The notes: a model not told the origin generated them from the letters alone. Positions 21,346 through 35,623 are shown, counted from the first letter of the stretch. The stretch is DNA of 64,000 nucleotides from Aquatica leii (GCA_035610365.1 CM069436.1:87545912-87609911), one strand, 5' to 3'. Made by a program: numbers and translations.

Positions 21346-21515
21346 ATGGAGAATATGTGAACTCTGGTTGTTTTTCCTATTGCGAATATATCAGTTTATT
21401 CTATGCTCGGAACATGTCCACTGCGAGGTGTGACACAGGCTCAGCTTGTACACAGGATTTATGCAGAATGGAAAATTATAATAAACTCGTAGAAACCTGA
21501 ATTCTACTTAATACT

Positions 21516-21521
21516 TTTATT
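21516..21521 (-). terminator. Poly(A) signal of the dynein heavy chain gene
   Basis: AATAAA on the minus strand, about 40 nt after the stop codon at 21,562. Confidence 0.6.
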
Positions 21522-21561
21522 ATAAAAAATAAATATACAAATAAATTACAAGATAAGTGTA

Positions 21562-24500
21562 TTAACTAAGCTGACATAATAAGGCCACGCTTCGTTTAAT
21601 CCAATGCGAAGGTTTTTCTTTTGTTGTCAAAAGAAAAGGTAAAACGTAATTGGTAGAATGTCCTGTTGTGGATAGAATTCCTCGTCTTTCCGACGTTTTG
21701 TATAATGGACATTTGTATCGACCAGTTTCGACGTACTCAGAGACTAAAATAGGCTTTAGCCATATAAGAGGCATGTAATCGTATAATATTTTAGGATATA
21801 ATTCGACTAGTATAGAGTTTTCTAAATCCCATCTAGCTCCGTCCGTGTATAAACCATATACATAGATACCATCATCAGGAGCGTAATCTGTAGAAGCGAT
21901 TTTTAAAATAAAAAAATCGAACGTTAGTTGATCGATAGGTATTTTATATTTTCTGGCGAAGTTTTGTTTGGCACCGGTCAAGAAGGCCTGCGTAAAGAAA
22001 AAACCAGACAACCAAAAATTTTTGGGTTTGCCTTTTAGAAACCAAGTATTCAAAAAGTTTATGCGATCTGCAAAATCTTGAATATAATTAGGAAGGCTTT
22101 TCAAACTGGGATATGACACTTTCGCCCAAGCTGCAGGTATGCGACCTAGAAGCAAAGCAGTTTGAACCATTTCCAAAGCAGGAGTCATTACGACCAGTCC
22201 TTTAATCGCTTTTTGTATCGTTAGTAAAGAATTTCTAATTTCATTCTGTAATTTAGTGAACCTTTCCATTTCTTGTACAAGTACGGTATTCATCGATTCT
22301 TCGTATTGAACCGGAAACTTATTTTTTGCCGCTTCTATATCAAAATTTTTTGGTAATTTGCTTAGTATATCGGTAGTTACCATACTTAAAAAAACATCTT
22401 CGTTACCTCCGCCGCCTGACGCTTCACCCTGCAGTAGAATCAAAGCGTTTAATAACGAATTTGAGATTTGCAAGTCTCTGGTTATTCCAGCATTGCTATG
22501 CAAACCGTAAACTTCGGGCGGATGAAATTGTGGCAAAGACAATATGTGTTTAATAAAAATTTCGTGATCGTGTTTCTTAGGAATATCGTAATAGCTAGCT
22601 ACGCTTGAAAACGTATAATTGAGGTTCTTAACAACTTGTGGATTTAAGAAATCTTCTAATAAAGTAACTATTAAACGACGATCCCAGTCATCTGTCACGC
22701 GACCGCCGTAATTACATTCCCCGGTTAAATAACAAACGCCTTCGTAGGGATCGTCGGGGTATTCATTAATGAAAATTCTAAGTTGTTTTACCGATATGTC
22801 AAAATCCGATTCATTGAATCCGTAAGGTATATTCCAACCTAAAGGTCCAAAGCTTCTGCGCTCTTGAATAACAGCGTGAAAAAATGCAATTCCGTATAGT
22901 AACCTTGCGAACATCAAATCCCTACCTGGACAACCTGAATAGAACGTTTCATCTTTTACTGGTTCGTTGATGTAGGATCTTAATAAGTTTTGTTGTAAAC
23001 CGGTTGGGGGTTCGTTGGTCATCTTTACTCCATTCTGAAGAATAGACACTGGGAACTTATCCGAAGGATAACTGGTTAACCACATTCGAAAGTTCATATG
23101 AGTATTAGAAAAATCGAGACTTTCCCACAACTTTTCTAACGGTACCATCCACGAAACGGCTAAATGACAATTTTGTAAACAAACCCACGAACCTATCTCT
23201 TGTCCTTGTTCAACTAGCGCTTTTGCAATTGGACCTTGACCTTGTCCTAACGAAATACAAAACAGTTTGTCACTAAATCCTTTTACTTCTGCAAATTTTT
23301 GTAAAGCAGACATCGGATCAGTTCCCGCAGATAATATGAAGACTAATGGACAGACACAACTGGAATCTTCGTACGATTTGGCTATATCGAATGGAGGTGG
23401 AATAATAAATTTTGTACTCATTTCTTCCGCGACGTATTTGGAAATACTCACGGTAATTTTATCTGGTCGCAACATTCTTATTACTAGTAATTTTTGAAAC
23501 AGTGAAAGGCTTTTATCCCATGGTGAAGGAAGTGGCGAATTTTGCGGCTCTACTAAATCGTACATTTGTTTGAAATTGGATATGTTTTGTACAAAAGATT
23601 TTCGAAATCCATCAAATCCTGGAATTTTTTCCACACGGCATATCTCGTTCCACGATTTGTTACTAAGCCATTGACTAGCCGGGTTTGGGATAGGATTGTC
23701 GACGTCGATGCCTCCAGTCAGCAAAAAGTTATATTCCGCTTCTTGGATTTTGTTTTTAGATGTCATGATTTTAACACACAGTAAAAACGAAAACATCAGC
23801 TTGTCTTTCTCGAATAACGATCGACAGATGTTGGCATATAAGTTATAAGTGAAATTCTCTTGCAGGTAATATATTCGTTTGTCCAACTCTCGCGATTTTC
23901 CAGCTGTGTCGATCGAGCTAATGTAAAGGTTAATGAACCACCCCAAAGAATATTGGTACATAGGGTCAATATTAGGTAAGTCGGCTATACAATAGTATAA
24001 ACTTGCAGAATGTGTCGCGACTGGTTTATAATCTAAACGGAAGAGTTCTATTTTTTCTTCGGTTTCTCTTGCAGCGACTTGTTTGATGTTAATATCAATA
24101 GATATTGTTTTTGATTGATCTAATATTCGTATTGCACTTTCATCTTCTAAAATGTCTCCTTTGGATTCGGATAGCGTTCTTAAAATCATTTCTTCGACGT
24201 TCGCCAACGCTGTTTTATTTTCCGCACTTTCAATGATTAGTTCTTCTTTTTTTCTTTGCAAGTCCGGTCTTTCCTTAGCGACTACAATCCCTAGCAATTG
24301 GTCTTCTAAACCTGTGACAGTCAGGGCAAAATTTATAATTGTCACTTTGTTAAAAACTTCGGGTAGATAATGCGGATTTCTCATTTTACTCGTTAAATAT
24401 AGTTTGAAATTTTTATGGTATGGTATAACACTGTCGCCAAGAGCTATAACCGTAGTACCTGCTTGTTTAAAAGTCGATTTATACAGAAGAGGATCTAGAG

Positions 24501-27500
24501 GGGCTTCTAAGTCTTCTCGTATGTTTTCTATGAGTACAGGTCTTCCGGTTTCTATACAGAATTCTACGACTTTCATGTAGTTCCCGTCGGAAAATTTAGT
24601 AACACGAATATCGTTTCTTTTTTCCATTTTTTTGACCCATAAGTTGGCTTGGGATTGAGGATCTATTAGCAATGACCACCGTTTAGAATTATCTTGTATA
24701 ATCGCGTTTCCAGTGGAAAATGCATCTCGAGGAAGCCCGGCTATGTACCAATCTTGAATTTTAATTTCGTTTCCAAGAGTTGCTGTAAAATCGTAATTCT
24801 CGGACGCGGGTATTTCCATTTTTTGTGCAAATTTTAACCAATCGGCCAGTGCGTACAAACGCCATTGCATCGTGAAAGGAGACAAATATGCAATCATTCC
24901 ACATGAAATCAAAATATCGCCGGCGACGCATTCGTATTGCAATTGTAAATTATTAGCTGCTGCCGTCCACCTTGTCTTCTCACCTCCAAGACCACCAATA
25001 AGCTGGTTTGCGCGCACTAGCTTATCTCCACACAAATTTACACGATCTTGTAAATCTTGTTTCTTAGCCGTCGCTTCTTCCAGCAATTGATTTAAGTCTG
25101 CTAACTTTTGGTTTAATTTAGCAACTTGCTCTTTTTTCGCCATAAGAATGGACATGGTAGCTGCGTATTCCCTTTCAGCTTCTTCCAATTTTGCTTTTTT
25201 GGGACCAACTACTTTTGCAACTTTATCGTACATATCCATCGCAATAATCCACTTACACAAACCTTCTGCGGCACTTGAAGCTTTAGCCACGATAGCTGGT
25301 TTAAAATCCGGATGTGGTAAATACTCTTTTCGAATTTTTTGCATAATTTCCGGTTTTATGTGGTCTTTGTCATAGTCCTTTAACGATTGCAAAAAATTCA
25401 TATCGCCTAAAAGTCTTTTACTGGGGCCCCAGTAATCGAATACCGGTTTTCCTGATGGGTCAGGTAATTTATCCGGATTTATGTTTTTTATAACGCAAAC
25501 GCCTGCCATTACGAGTTTGACCGCTGCTGGTGGGTTCTTCATTGATTTAACTAAAGTAATGTCTGCTGGTTTCAACGTATTCAATGCGTCTTCAGCTTCT
25601 TCTAATATAGGAATCGCTAATGCCAAATCTGCCTCGCATTCGCTTTTTAATGCTTGAGCTTCTGCGGCTTGGGCATTTGCAGCTTCCTCGTCTTTTTTTA
25701 CCACCGAGGAAACTTTTTCTACCTCAACCGTTTCTGTTGCAATTTGTGCCATCATTTCGGTCGCCTTTTGGCTCATTAACTTTAATTCTGGTTGAAATGC
25801 TTCTAAATCGATTTGCATTTGTCCAATTTGCTCGGCGGCAAATTGCAATTTTTCTAATCCTACAACATATCGACGTTTATTTTTTAACAGTTCGTATTGT
25901 CGACTGTTTGACAGATTTGTGAAAATTTTGATTAGTTCTAAATATGACGCCGAAGTAATGTAAGTTTTACGATTAGTTTCTTGGTAAAACTCGGCAGAGA
26001 TTTTTCGTGCCGATACATGAAAATATTTACACGCTATTATAGCCGCTTCTTTGACTTTACCATCGAGGTTTACGTCACCCATCCAATTGTGCGCAACTCT
26101 TTCTAACGCGTCTTCGGGCCAATCTTCAAACCAGTCTATAGTGCAACAATTAACTAGAGACGGATATAATCGTAATCTCGTTCGAAATGAAGAACCAATT
26201 GGACTGAAGCACAAAATCATGTGTAATTTTTCACGTGTACGCTTGATGAAGTAAGCAAATATTACTAATTGGCTTATATCCAAGTTTCTGTTGCCTCCTT
26301 GGGCCGCTAATCTAACTAATTCCATAATTTCTTGTTTTTCATCTATTTGAAATATGTTGGGAACTTCTCCGGCGTTAAGTAGACCATCGATGTCTTGCAG
26401 AAATCCTTCTTCTTTTATCTGGCCTTCGGTGAACAAAAAAACTGTTTGTTTTCCTTTACCACCTGCTTCTTTTACCACTTTTTTTAAGTCTTCGCGCCAT
26501 TCGTTCATTCCATAGTTTTTTGAAATTTCTGGTTGAAAAAATGTATATCCTGTTATAGTAGTAGCTAATTTGGTGAGCGATTGTCTACCCGAACCACTAA
26601 CTCCTACCAATAAAGCGCTCCCACTCGGCATAGACATTATTCTACATATTTTGGATAAATGTTCTAAGGCGTATGTAAATAGTACGATGTCCATTTTACT
26701 TTTATGCGTCGCATTATAATCGTCTAACGCGGTGCTGGCTACATTTATAAATGATTCTAAGTTTGTAACTTCTTCATATTTTAGATCATCTTCTGTGCCT
26801 TCGGTATCTAAGTATGTGCCAAACATTAGTTTTTGCAAAGACTCTTCAGTAACTTTTCCATCGTCGCCTTTTAAATGCTCAAAAGCTTGATCGAAATTTT
26901 CCCTGAAGAAGTCCTTTAGAGATGATCTTAATTTCGTATAAACCCAGTTTTTATCGACGGGATCTACTAATCTATCATACATTACTCGTAACACCTCGTG
27001 CACCCATATTTTTGCGAACATGGTTTTAGTGTCTACTAATTCTTTTCGCAGCATAGCGCAACCGCATATAATTCTGGCAAAATCTCTTAAATTAAAAACG
27101 TAATGACTTTTGGCGGGTGTTGGTAAAAGATTTATTGCTGCCGCTTTGTAAATATCTAACGTGGCACTAACAACTTGGAGCACGTTACTGATGACGTCAC
27201 TAGGAAAACCGTTATTTTTCCAACCTAGCAGAAGTACGTTGCAAAAAATTTTGGACATTGTTTCGTCTGAAAATTCGTTAATGGAAAATATACTGAAATG
27301 GCGTAAAAATCGTGAATACACGTCTTGCCTACTTCCGCCAGGAGGCCCCATAGCACCAGTGATTAATATATCGTGTAGATAAATTGGTGAAGTATCTTTA
27401 TTGTCGTACCAGTTTTTATGATCAAAGTATTGACGTAACAATTCTATAGGGGGTTGTGCACCGTAAACTTCTTTAACTGGCATGTTTAAATCGTCTACAA

Positions 27501-30500
27501 ATATAATGCATAACTTTCCTCTTGGAGGGCCATAATGACCACGTCTTCGTTTTTGCAGTTTTGATATAATAAGATCTTGAGTTTGATTAGCAGAAATTTT
27601 TACTGTAAAAGTCACAAATGCGGGTTCATATTTTTCTTGATTCAGCTTATTCATTAAAAGATCTTGTAGGTAAAAACTTTTTCCCGTTCCCGTAGGACCT
27701 ACAAGCAAAATAGAAATTTGGTGCCTTATGTGCATTTCGACCATGTACATGTATTTTATAGTATCTACGGTTGGTATTAAAGCTTGTTGTATGTTACGAG
27801 CTTCTTCAACTCGCATAGACTTAGCTATATCTGGCCAATATTTCCATTGACCTTTACCTCTATATACATAAAGATAGTCAATTAATAACCCGATTTCGGG
27901 AATTTGTATTTCGACTTTTTCCAGAATGCTCGGATGAGGGTTGTCTTCGTCTTCTCCTCTCCACAAGCTCTTCACAAACGCGTCGAATTTTTCTCTAGAA
28001 GGCGTATCTAAAATAGATCCCAATCCCCAAGTCATTGATGTTAAAAACGTGGCTTGTAACCAAACTCGTATAAATCTAAGATCATCTTCTTTTTTGGTCG
28101 GTTCGTGACATGCGTCAGTTAAAAGCATTTCCATTATATGCATCATGTTTTTTACTAAGTTAATTTCACCACCCGAACACAGTTGTCGGCATTGTTTACG
28201 TATAAAATATAAACTCGGTGGCACAACCCAATCGAATAAGTGTAAAATATAATCTTCTTGGCCTTGCGTCCACTCGTAATAACAGGTCGGCAACCATGAA
28301 TCGACGTGCGGACGCCAACCTAATGTAGATGGTTCCATGTAGATCATTCCACACCGCGAAACCTTTAAAATAACGTAATTTAAAGTGGTCGACGTATATT
28401 AGAAAAATTACCGTGGCCGGGGAAGCTTGAGACAAATCCATAACTTCAAAAATCATCGACATAACATTAGTCATAGCCATTACTTCACCTGACATTAAAC
28501 ACAATTTTTTGTTGTCGTCCAAAACCGTATTCATGTTTTCGATCCAGACCGCGTCTACAGGTCCATCGAAAATTACCCATTTTCTATCCGGACAAGGATC
28601 CATTACAAAAGATCGAAAACACGTTGCTACCACCCCATCAAACCATTCATAAGAAACTGGATCAAATTGTCCGTAAAGTTGGCCCATAGTTACGGATTTC
28701 GGATTAATAAATTGATACATCACTGCTAGTTGAGGTTCTCCTTGATGGTGTAATAGTGTGAGAGTGTCTGCCAATACTTTTAGCGTCATAGTTTTACCCG
28801 CGAAGGGCTCTCCAACTAACATAAAACCGTGCCGAACGATCATCATTTCGAGAGTTTGGATAATTTTTGTTATAACACATTCTTTAATTTGTAAGTTTCG
28901 TTTAACACATGATTTGGTTACAGCTTCGACAAAGATGGTATAATCTATTTCTGGTAGGACTGTTCCGGGGAACAAATCTGATATGATTCCTTCAAATAAG
29001 GGCACATCGTGGTTTAAGAATTTTGCTAAATTCACATCTAGAATTGATCGTAACAACAAAATATCTTCATCTTCATGGGGATATTTACGTTTGTTGTTGC
29101 CACATGCTGAAAGCACGGATTTAACAGCTCTCATCCCGTAATCGTAATGGTTCTGGGAAGATAACTGTTCCGAACAGCATCGATAAGTTGTCACAATTTT
29201 TACTGATAGTTTTCTAGCATCTTTAAATCCGTAAGAGTATAGTGAAATTTCTCCAATCATTGCGTAATCAGGAACCATCATAGCTACTGTACGAAATAGT
29301 ACTTTCAAATTGTCGGGCAATTCCGATCGACCGGCATAGCCGGGATTCATGGTAATACAAACGTAGCAGGCTGGGTTTAGACGTAGCTCGGTACCTTCAA
29401 ATACAAACTTTTCTGCGTGGGCTCTAACAGCAAGCACGATACATAGAATTTGTTGCGCTACGACAGATAACACTTCGACTTCAATTCTATTGAATTCGTC
29501 GAAACAGACCCAAGCTCCAGCAGCAGCAAGCCCTTTGAAAAACTTTCCCATAGCTTTGTAATCTAAACCATCTGAACAGTTAAATACGACGCATTGCACT
29601 GCGAGAGCCTTGGCCAAATCCTTTGTCGTTTCTGTTTTGCCTGTACCAGCTGGTCCTTCTGGAGCCCCATTTAAATGCAAGTAGAAAGCACCAACCAATG
29701 TTCGATAGCATCTATCTGTCAATGGTGTGATAACTAATCGATCGCTGTTACCAAGGTATTCGTAAGCATATTTTACTGTTGCATTTATTATTCTGACCAT
29801 GCAGCGTTCTTCCCAATAGTAACGTAATTGGGCCAACCATTTGAATTCGCTATCATTTTTTACATTCTGTTCTAACAAACTTTGAGTTACATCCTTTGCG
29901 TGCACATCAATTACAATTAAAGCTTTTATTGTAATTCTAGCTAAGTTTGTTATCGTTGTACTGCGCACTAATGTTACGATGTCGGTTAAATCTAGTTTAA
30001 GCCTATCCGAGAATGCTTGAAACACGCTTTTTTTGCTCGCATTTAGTACTGCGTGGACGTTGAGTGTCCAATAAATTTGGGAAACTGCAAGAACTACTTG
30101 TCCCGGCCATTGGGTTACCCATTCTGGACGTTCCGTTTCTGGATACGCCATCCAACTCATCGTGGTTTGGTCGTGCACTGCCGCTAACATTTCAGTTTCG
30201 ACTTGAACTAACCATTTTTCGACACTGCCCCTTGCAGCTACAGTATCGATTATTTCAAGAAAAGCAACTCTTTCTTTCTCTTCGCTGTACATTGCGTGTA
30301 TTTTTAGATCCTTATCAAATTCTAACCGGTTTATACCTTCAAAGCATTTTCTTAGATGCGGTTGTACCCGAAGAGGATCTTTTGTTTCAGACAAAATTTC
30401 CAACATTTCGTCGTTTGATAAGAAGAAAAATCTTGGAAAATATATTCTTTTTCTTTCTAGATAAGCTGTAACACCTTCATTGATTCTTTCTAACATTGCG

Positions 30501-33500
30501 GTGCAACTGATCATGTTTTCTAAAAGTCCAGGTTGAGGGCACGTATCGATTACTTTTGGTTCGCGTAAAATCACACCGAGATATCGTCGAAAAGTTGAAT
30601 CGACTTCTTTAAATAATTGACCTTCTTCGGGCATTTGACTGACGATGTCTTTCGACGAGAAAATCGGTAGCAAATACATCCATTGCGATTGCACTTTTGT
30701 CCATTCATCGAGCGTCGAATTCACTCGCGAAATTCTTTCGTACCAACTTTGGACTTGTGGAGCGTACGGTTTTACGAACACGGAACCTCTCATTGTTAAC
30801 GTTTTTATTATGTGATCGTCTAAAATAGCTTGAATATCGTCTAACGCCGTTAAAATTTGAAGACCAGTATCTTTATATGCACTAGTCTTGAAATAGACGT
30901 TTTCCCACTCCGATTGCATTTTTTGAAGGAGCTGCAAAAGCTGTCTTTCTTTAATGGCGCTGTTACTGATAACTTCGTATTTATCGATTTCAGGCAGAAT
31001 TCCCATTTCCATAAATTTATGTATAGTGGTACCAGCGTGTGGGGTTATATCAAAACCGGCTTGTTCCGACATGTCGTCCCAGTGACGTTGTAACATCGCA
31101 TCGTTACACATTATGCTCATCATATTCAGGCTTGGTCTAAAATCTTTAATTATTTGAATTGCTTTGGCGCATAGTTTTATCGGAGCTGGCTGTCCCAACA
31201 AGTCTAAATCGTCTATGCTTCCTTTGAATTGAAACATTGCATTGTCAGTTATAGCTTGTTTAATCTTATTTTTGTATCCTTTTTGCAGCTTTACAAGTTC
31301 TTTAAACATGTCATCTAAAAAACTTTCAGCTTCAGAAAAATTTAAAAACTCAAATGGTCCGTATAACCACACTTCGGTTTTTCGTATCAATGTAAAACAA
31401 AGCTTCACCAATTTGTAAAACGGGTACATGTGCAGTTTGATTTCTTTAAGATCGGGATTATGCGAGAGGGCACATTTGAATGCCGTTTCTTCTTTGTTGA
31501 TCCATAGTAAGAGATTATCGAAATCTCTAACTTTTGCCAGCAAAGGGGATAATTGTTGAATGTAAGCTCTACTGTTGGCAGCATCGTCCATAAAATTTAA
31601 ATGATCTACCAAAGGAAGAAAATCGTCTATGTCGTTGTTTAATTTTGTTACAGCTTTTTGAAGACGTTCTTCAAACTCGCTTTTGCGTTCTTCAAATATA
31701 GCAGCATTTTGTTCAAAAATAGGTTTGATATCGTCCATCCATTGTATGGTTTTTGAATTTAGTTCAATGTGATCTTTAGTCAGAGTTGTCATTTCAATTA
31801 GATTAATGATAACAGAGATAGATAGTTCTAATCTTTCTTTGAGTTCTTCTAAATGTTCACTTGCGGCCCATGCCATATACGAACCTTGCTCCATTAACTC
31901 TTCCGTTGTTTGGGGTATAGTCAATGCTCGAGCTTTAATAATTTCGAATTGTTCACATATGTCTTCGTTCAACCAAGTATGTTGCATAACTAGCTTACCA
32001 GCAACTTTTTGTATCATATCGTTTAGGGCGTTGCTTATGGCATCTCTACAAGAAGATTGTACCAATTGACCAACTAAGTAATGCTCCATGTCTACCATAA
32101 TCGATAGTTTATCCAAATAAGATCGATAAATTTCAACTTTGGCATAACCTTCATCAAACGACATATCACTTTGTATAGGGTCTAAATCTTTTTGGGTTTC
32201 TGTATCGAGTTCGTCTATTAATTGTAGCAAATCTTCCGATATGGTTACATCTTTAGACGCTCGTGCAAACGACGTTGATCGAAAAGAATATGTATATGGT
32301 TTAAGCATTTCCGATTCTCTACGAATCTTTTCGGCGACTATGCTTTTCTTTGGTTTATAACCAGTAACGTCTTGACTGGTTTTTAATAAATCAGAAAATT
32401 CTGAAGGCACAATTGATTGTCTGCCACTGAAGCTACTGGCGACTGCTTGTTTAATCTCGATTAATTGGGTGGAGACTGCACTAAATCTTTCCGCTTCGAT
32501 GATTGTAAGTGTACGAGGGGGCATATCAGTTTCGTTTTCAGAATCGGTTTCTACTTCTGTATACCATTTTTCTCTTTCGGCGTAAACCGCCGCGAATTCG
32601 GAATTTATACTTTTAATGTATAAATTTACAGGGGCGAAGAGCATAACAATATTGTATTTGATTTTTTTTTCATACATCGCTTGCAATTCTTGGTTTACAT
32701 AAACTGGTAATAATTTATTTGCGTGATTTTTGCAATGGTAAGCCTCCAACGCTGGCATACCATTCCCAACCGAAGAGATTTTATCAATGAGATAAATGTA
32801 CAGGTGACATAATTTGGCAATCGATGGTTGTAGTATAATTTTTTTATCGTAGTACATGTTCATCGTTATAAAAGGAGTTTCTTCTTCATTCTCTGTAACT
32901 TTTAGTACGTGCTCTATTGTATTACATATGGATAGAGTTAAAAACGTTGCCATTAGCGAGGTGCATGCGCTATAAATGTTATACCTTATTTTTTTAGGGA
33001 ATCGTGATTTATCATTGCGCACGTGTTCCGCAACTTCTCTGTACCATAAACGGATTACATCTTTACACTTTTTAATTTCTTTATCGAATATAACGTATAG
33101 TTCAGATACATCGTAAGCTCTATCTCTGAATGATTTGAGCGAAAATAAGCATTCCGGTAAATCCATTACGCAAAATTTTAAGATTTGCTTTAACAATGGG
33201 TAAGTGATTAGTAATTTGGATTCCAATTTTTCTTTAGCTCTTAAAAACACCTCATAATTTGCAGTTTTGCCTTGTTTGTAAGGTGGTACTTCTAAATGAC
33301 CTACGTAGGATTCATCCGGTGGGTTAATAATACAAATCATGCCCGAATAATGCGTCGCTGTAATAAAGTCGGTTTGTACTTCTTTCACTAACTCTTGAAA
33401 AGCGTTGTGATAAATTTTTTCTAAACCTCTACAAGACAACTTTTTCCAAATGGCATTATTCCAATTTTTAGTACTCGGAGTTGTTGGTAAGCCAGAAACT

Positions 33501-33751
33501 AGTTTGAACATATCTAAATGCGGATGGAATTGTTTTGCTATTCTGGGATATTGTGGTTTAACTGGTTCCGATTTTATTTTGGTCGTTTCTACTTGTTTAA
33601 CCAAAGCTTTAAAACATACACTTTTTCGTTCTCCAAATTCTTTAATAAGGTTGGCTGCGTTTGGGCCCATGACTGTCGATATTACGTCATTTATGTTTGG
33701 ATATAAAGGTTTTTTTCTCTTTTTATTTAACTGTTTAGCTTGTTTATCCAT
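21562..33751 (-). CDS. Axonemal inner-arm dynein heavy chain (DNAH3/7/12 group), two exons
   Basis: Exon 1 33751-28412 and exon 2 28362-21562 join across one 49-bp GT-AG intron, rebuilding SQASPATVSRCGMIYMEP; 4,046 aa, normal for this group. It is an ATP-driven, minus-end microtubule motor of cilia and sperm flagella. Approximate positions: tail and linker 1-1330; AAA1 P-loop GPAGTGKT (~1370) with Walker B CFDEFNRI; AAA2 GEPFAGKT (~1649); AAA3 GPTGTGKS (~2001) with IIFVDDLNMP; AAA4 GVSGSGRQS (~2366; Arg for Lys is usual in axonemal chains); coiled-coil stalk with microtubule-binding tip ~2640-2880; AAA5-6 and C-terminal domain to the end, closing LSTTGHSTNYVL. No stop or frameshift interrupts it. 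An in-frame TGA nine bases before the ATG (good context, AAAATGG) supports this start. The short N-terminus fits DNAH3/7/12, but I cannot choose among them. Insect relatives are mostly testis- or chordotonal-expressed. Confidence 0.95.
28363..28411 (-). other. Sole intron of the dynein heavy chain gene
   Basis: 49 bp, GTAATT at the 5' end and TTTTAAAG at the 3' end on the minus strand, phase 0. It falls inside the invariant ATVSRCGM motif of AAA2; reading through it gives a frame leaving the conserved sequence, so splicing is needed. Confidence 0.9.
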
Positions 33752-34485
33752 TTTAATTCATTGAGTGGACGTCAAGTTTAGGGTTTGGATTTCATGATTC
33801 TTTAGAATTGTTTCAATTTTCGGCGATAAAAATTAGTTTAAGGGTAAAAAGTCAAATTGACGTAAAAAAACTAGGTGTTGTTGAATTGATTAGTAACTGG
33901 GGTTTTAACACAAATCATCGGTACCTTAAAATTTTGATTTTTTATTGGAAATCTGCATTATCCGTTTCTATTTATATCCGTTACGTTTGATTCTTTGTCT
34001 ATTAGAGTCTGTGTACCAAGTTTTATATTAGTTATTCTGATGTCTTCAACTGGTTCATTCTCTGTACTGGTACAGTTCAATTTCTTACCGCTTATGACCT
34101 GAGAATATACAAATCTGAAAAGAGATCCTACTTGCTGGAATTATTATTCGTTCACCTAAGAGGAAGTGATCGGTAGACGTTTTACGAATTCTATCTCTAA
34201 ATGGTTTTAAGCTTTGGGTTGTCTTTTCGAGGATAACTGTTGGTTTTCATTACTTCGAATATAAATTTCTTTGCGAAGTCAATTTCGTTCAAATTGTGAA
34301 TAAAACAAAACAGCCACGATTTTATTTGCAGCGTCTTTAAAGCGATGGATCGGATCTTTTTTATTCTATTTCCCACAAAGGTATTGAAACGATCTCAAAT
34401 TCAAGAGCCTTTTCAAAGTTGTTATCCATGTTCTAGAACGTATACCGAAAGATATGGAACATTCGAGAAGGATTTCCAAAATGTG
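33752..34485. other. Intergenic region upstream of the dynein gene
   Basis: About 730 bp between the dynein ATG (minus strand) and a plus-strand TATA box. It should hold the dynein promoter and 5' UTR, but I see no TATA box or other motif I can assign to it. The two units would be divergently arranged. Confidence 0.3.
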
Positions 34486-34518
34486 TATAAATACGGAACA
34501 AACAAATCGTAGCTCAGT
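34486..34518 (+). promoter_or_regulatory. Candidate TATA plus initiator promoter
   Basis: TATAAATA at 34,486-34,493 and the arthropod initiator TCAGT at 34,514-34,518 are 30 nt apart (TATA first T to initiator A), the standard spacing. Downstream are a possible first exon to 34,699 (donor AGT then GTAAGTG) and a possible second, noncoding exon 34,883-34,939 (acceptor TCTGGAACAG, donor CGAAG then GTAAAG). No coding exon follows before the repeats; the gene, if real, could have coding exons beyond the window or make a noncoding RNA. Confidence 0.4.
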
Positions 34519-35342
34519 TATTTCCCGTAATTCGAAGACAGCAGTGTTAAGATTATTCAAGTCTAAATAAATAAGTCGTTAACGCGTGTGAGATAATTCT
34601 ACGCGCGAATAACCTTGTACGTGACTTTAGTGTAAACAAACAAGCGTGTGATTTTATCTTATCTTCGTATAAGTGATAGTGTTATACATAAATTATAGTG
34701 TAAGTGTTTTTATTAAATTTTCTTAGATTTAATTAGTTCGGTTAGTTTAAACGTGTACATTTTTTTGTAATATACATAAATTAATTAGTTTTAATAATAA
34801 AATTCGTTACAGTATCTTATCTAAAAAAAAACTTAAGTTCGGAAACAGGATTCTTTCTTTTCACTCAATTTTTCTGGAACAGAAGAGTGTCTCTAGGAGT
34901 TCTACCAGGATGTAGTCATTCTCTTAACGAGAAACGAAGGTAAAGTTTTAAACACTTTTCTAATGGTTTTTAATAAGCGATGGTTTAGCTCTTTCTTTTA
35001 CCGAAGCGTCCAACATTGACCTAACCTTTGCAGGTGAACTATTTGGTTATATGGTATACGGTGGTATAATCTGTTTTCTCATCTTAATGTGTTTTTAATA
35101 ACTCTTTAATGGCGTCCTCTTGTTTCTGCCGTGTTAAAACTTGAATGCATGTTTTCAGAAACTATTGATTCTCTAATTTCTTTACTATGGACTTCACATG
35201 GAGCCAAAAAAGGTTTTATCAAAACCTCTTTTGTTAAAACAAATTTCTGCACTAAATTCTTTGTTGCTTAGGTTACTTTTGATCCTGCGTATGAGTCCTA
35301 TATTAATCAATTTCAAAGACTTGCTAGTTTGCATATTGGTGT

Positions 35343-35623
35343 CAGGCGCGGCTCCAGCAGTTTATTTCGGTGGGGGCTCCATCAGCTTAAAGCGGGGGGG
35401 GGGGGGGCTCATCACATTTTTAAGTAATAATGTATTGAATATGGCGTTAATATAAAATTGAATAACACTTCGTTATGCATCAAGCTTTTACTTGCAAGCG
35501 ATAAAGCATCATAAATTATACAACTATAAAAAAAGCGAATGTGTTACATACAAAGTGAGAAAAATTTCAGCATTATTTTTAATGTCGGGGGGGGCCATAG
35601 CCCCCCCTCTGAAGCCGCGCCTG
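35343..35623. mobile_element. Non-autonomous hAT transposon (MITE) with 8-bp target duplication
   Basis: 281 bp. The left end is CAGGCGCGGCTCCAG and the right end is the inverted CAGGCGCGGCTTCAG. The flanks are exact 8-bp duplications ATTGGTGT (35,335-35,342 and 35,624-35,631). CAG-type termini plus an 8-bp duplication define the hAT superfamily. The interior contains a run of 13 or so G residues (about 35,395) and no coding capacity. Other units of the host array have ATTGGTGTC uninterrupted at the same place, confirming the empty site. Confidence 0.92.

Noticed and set aside
23267..27382. Several plus-strand frames of 70-100 codons
   Set aside because: All are antisense shadows of the dynein heavy chain coding sequence.
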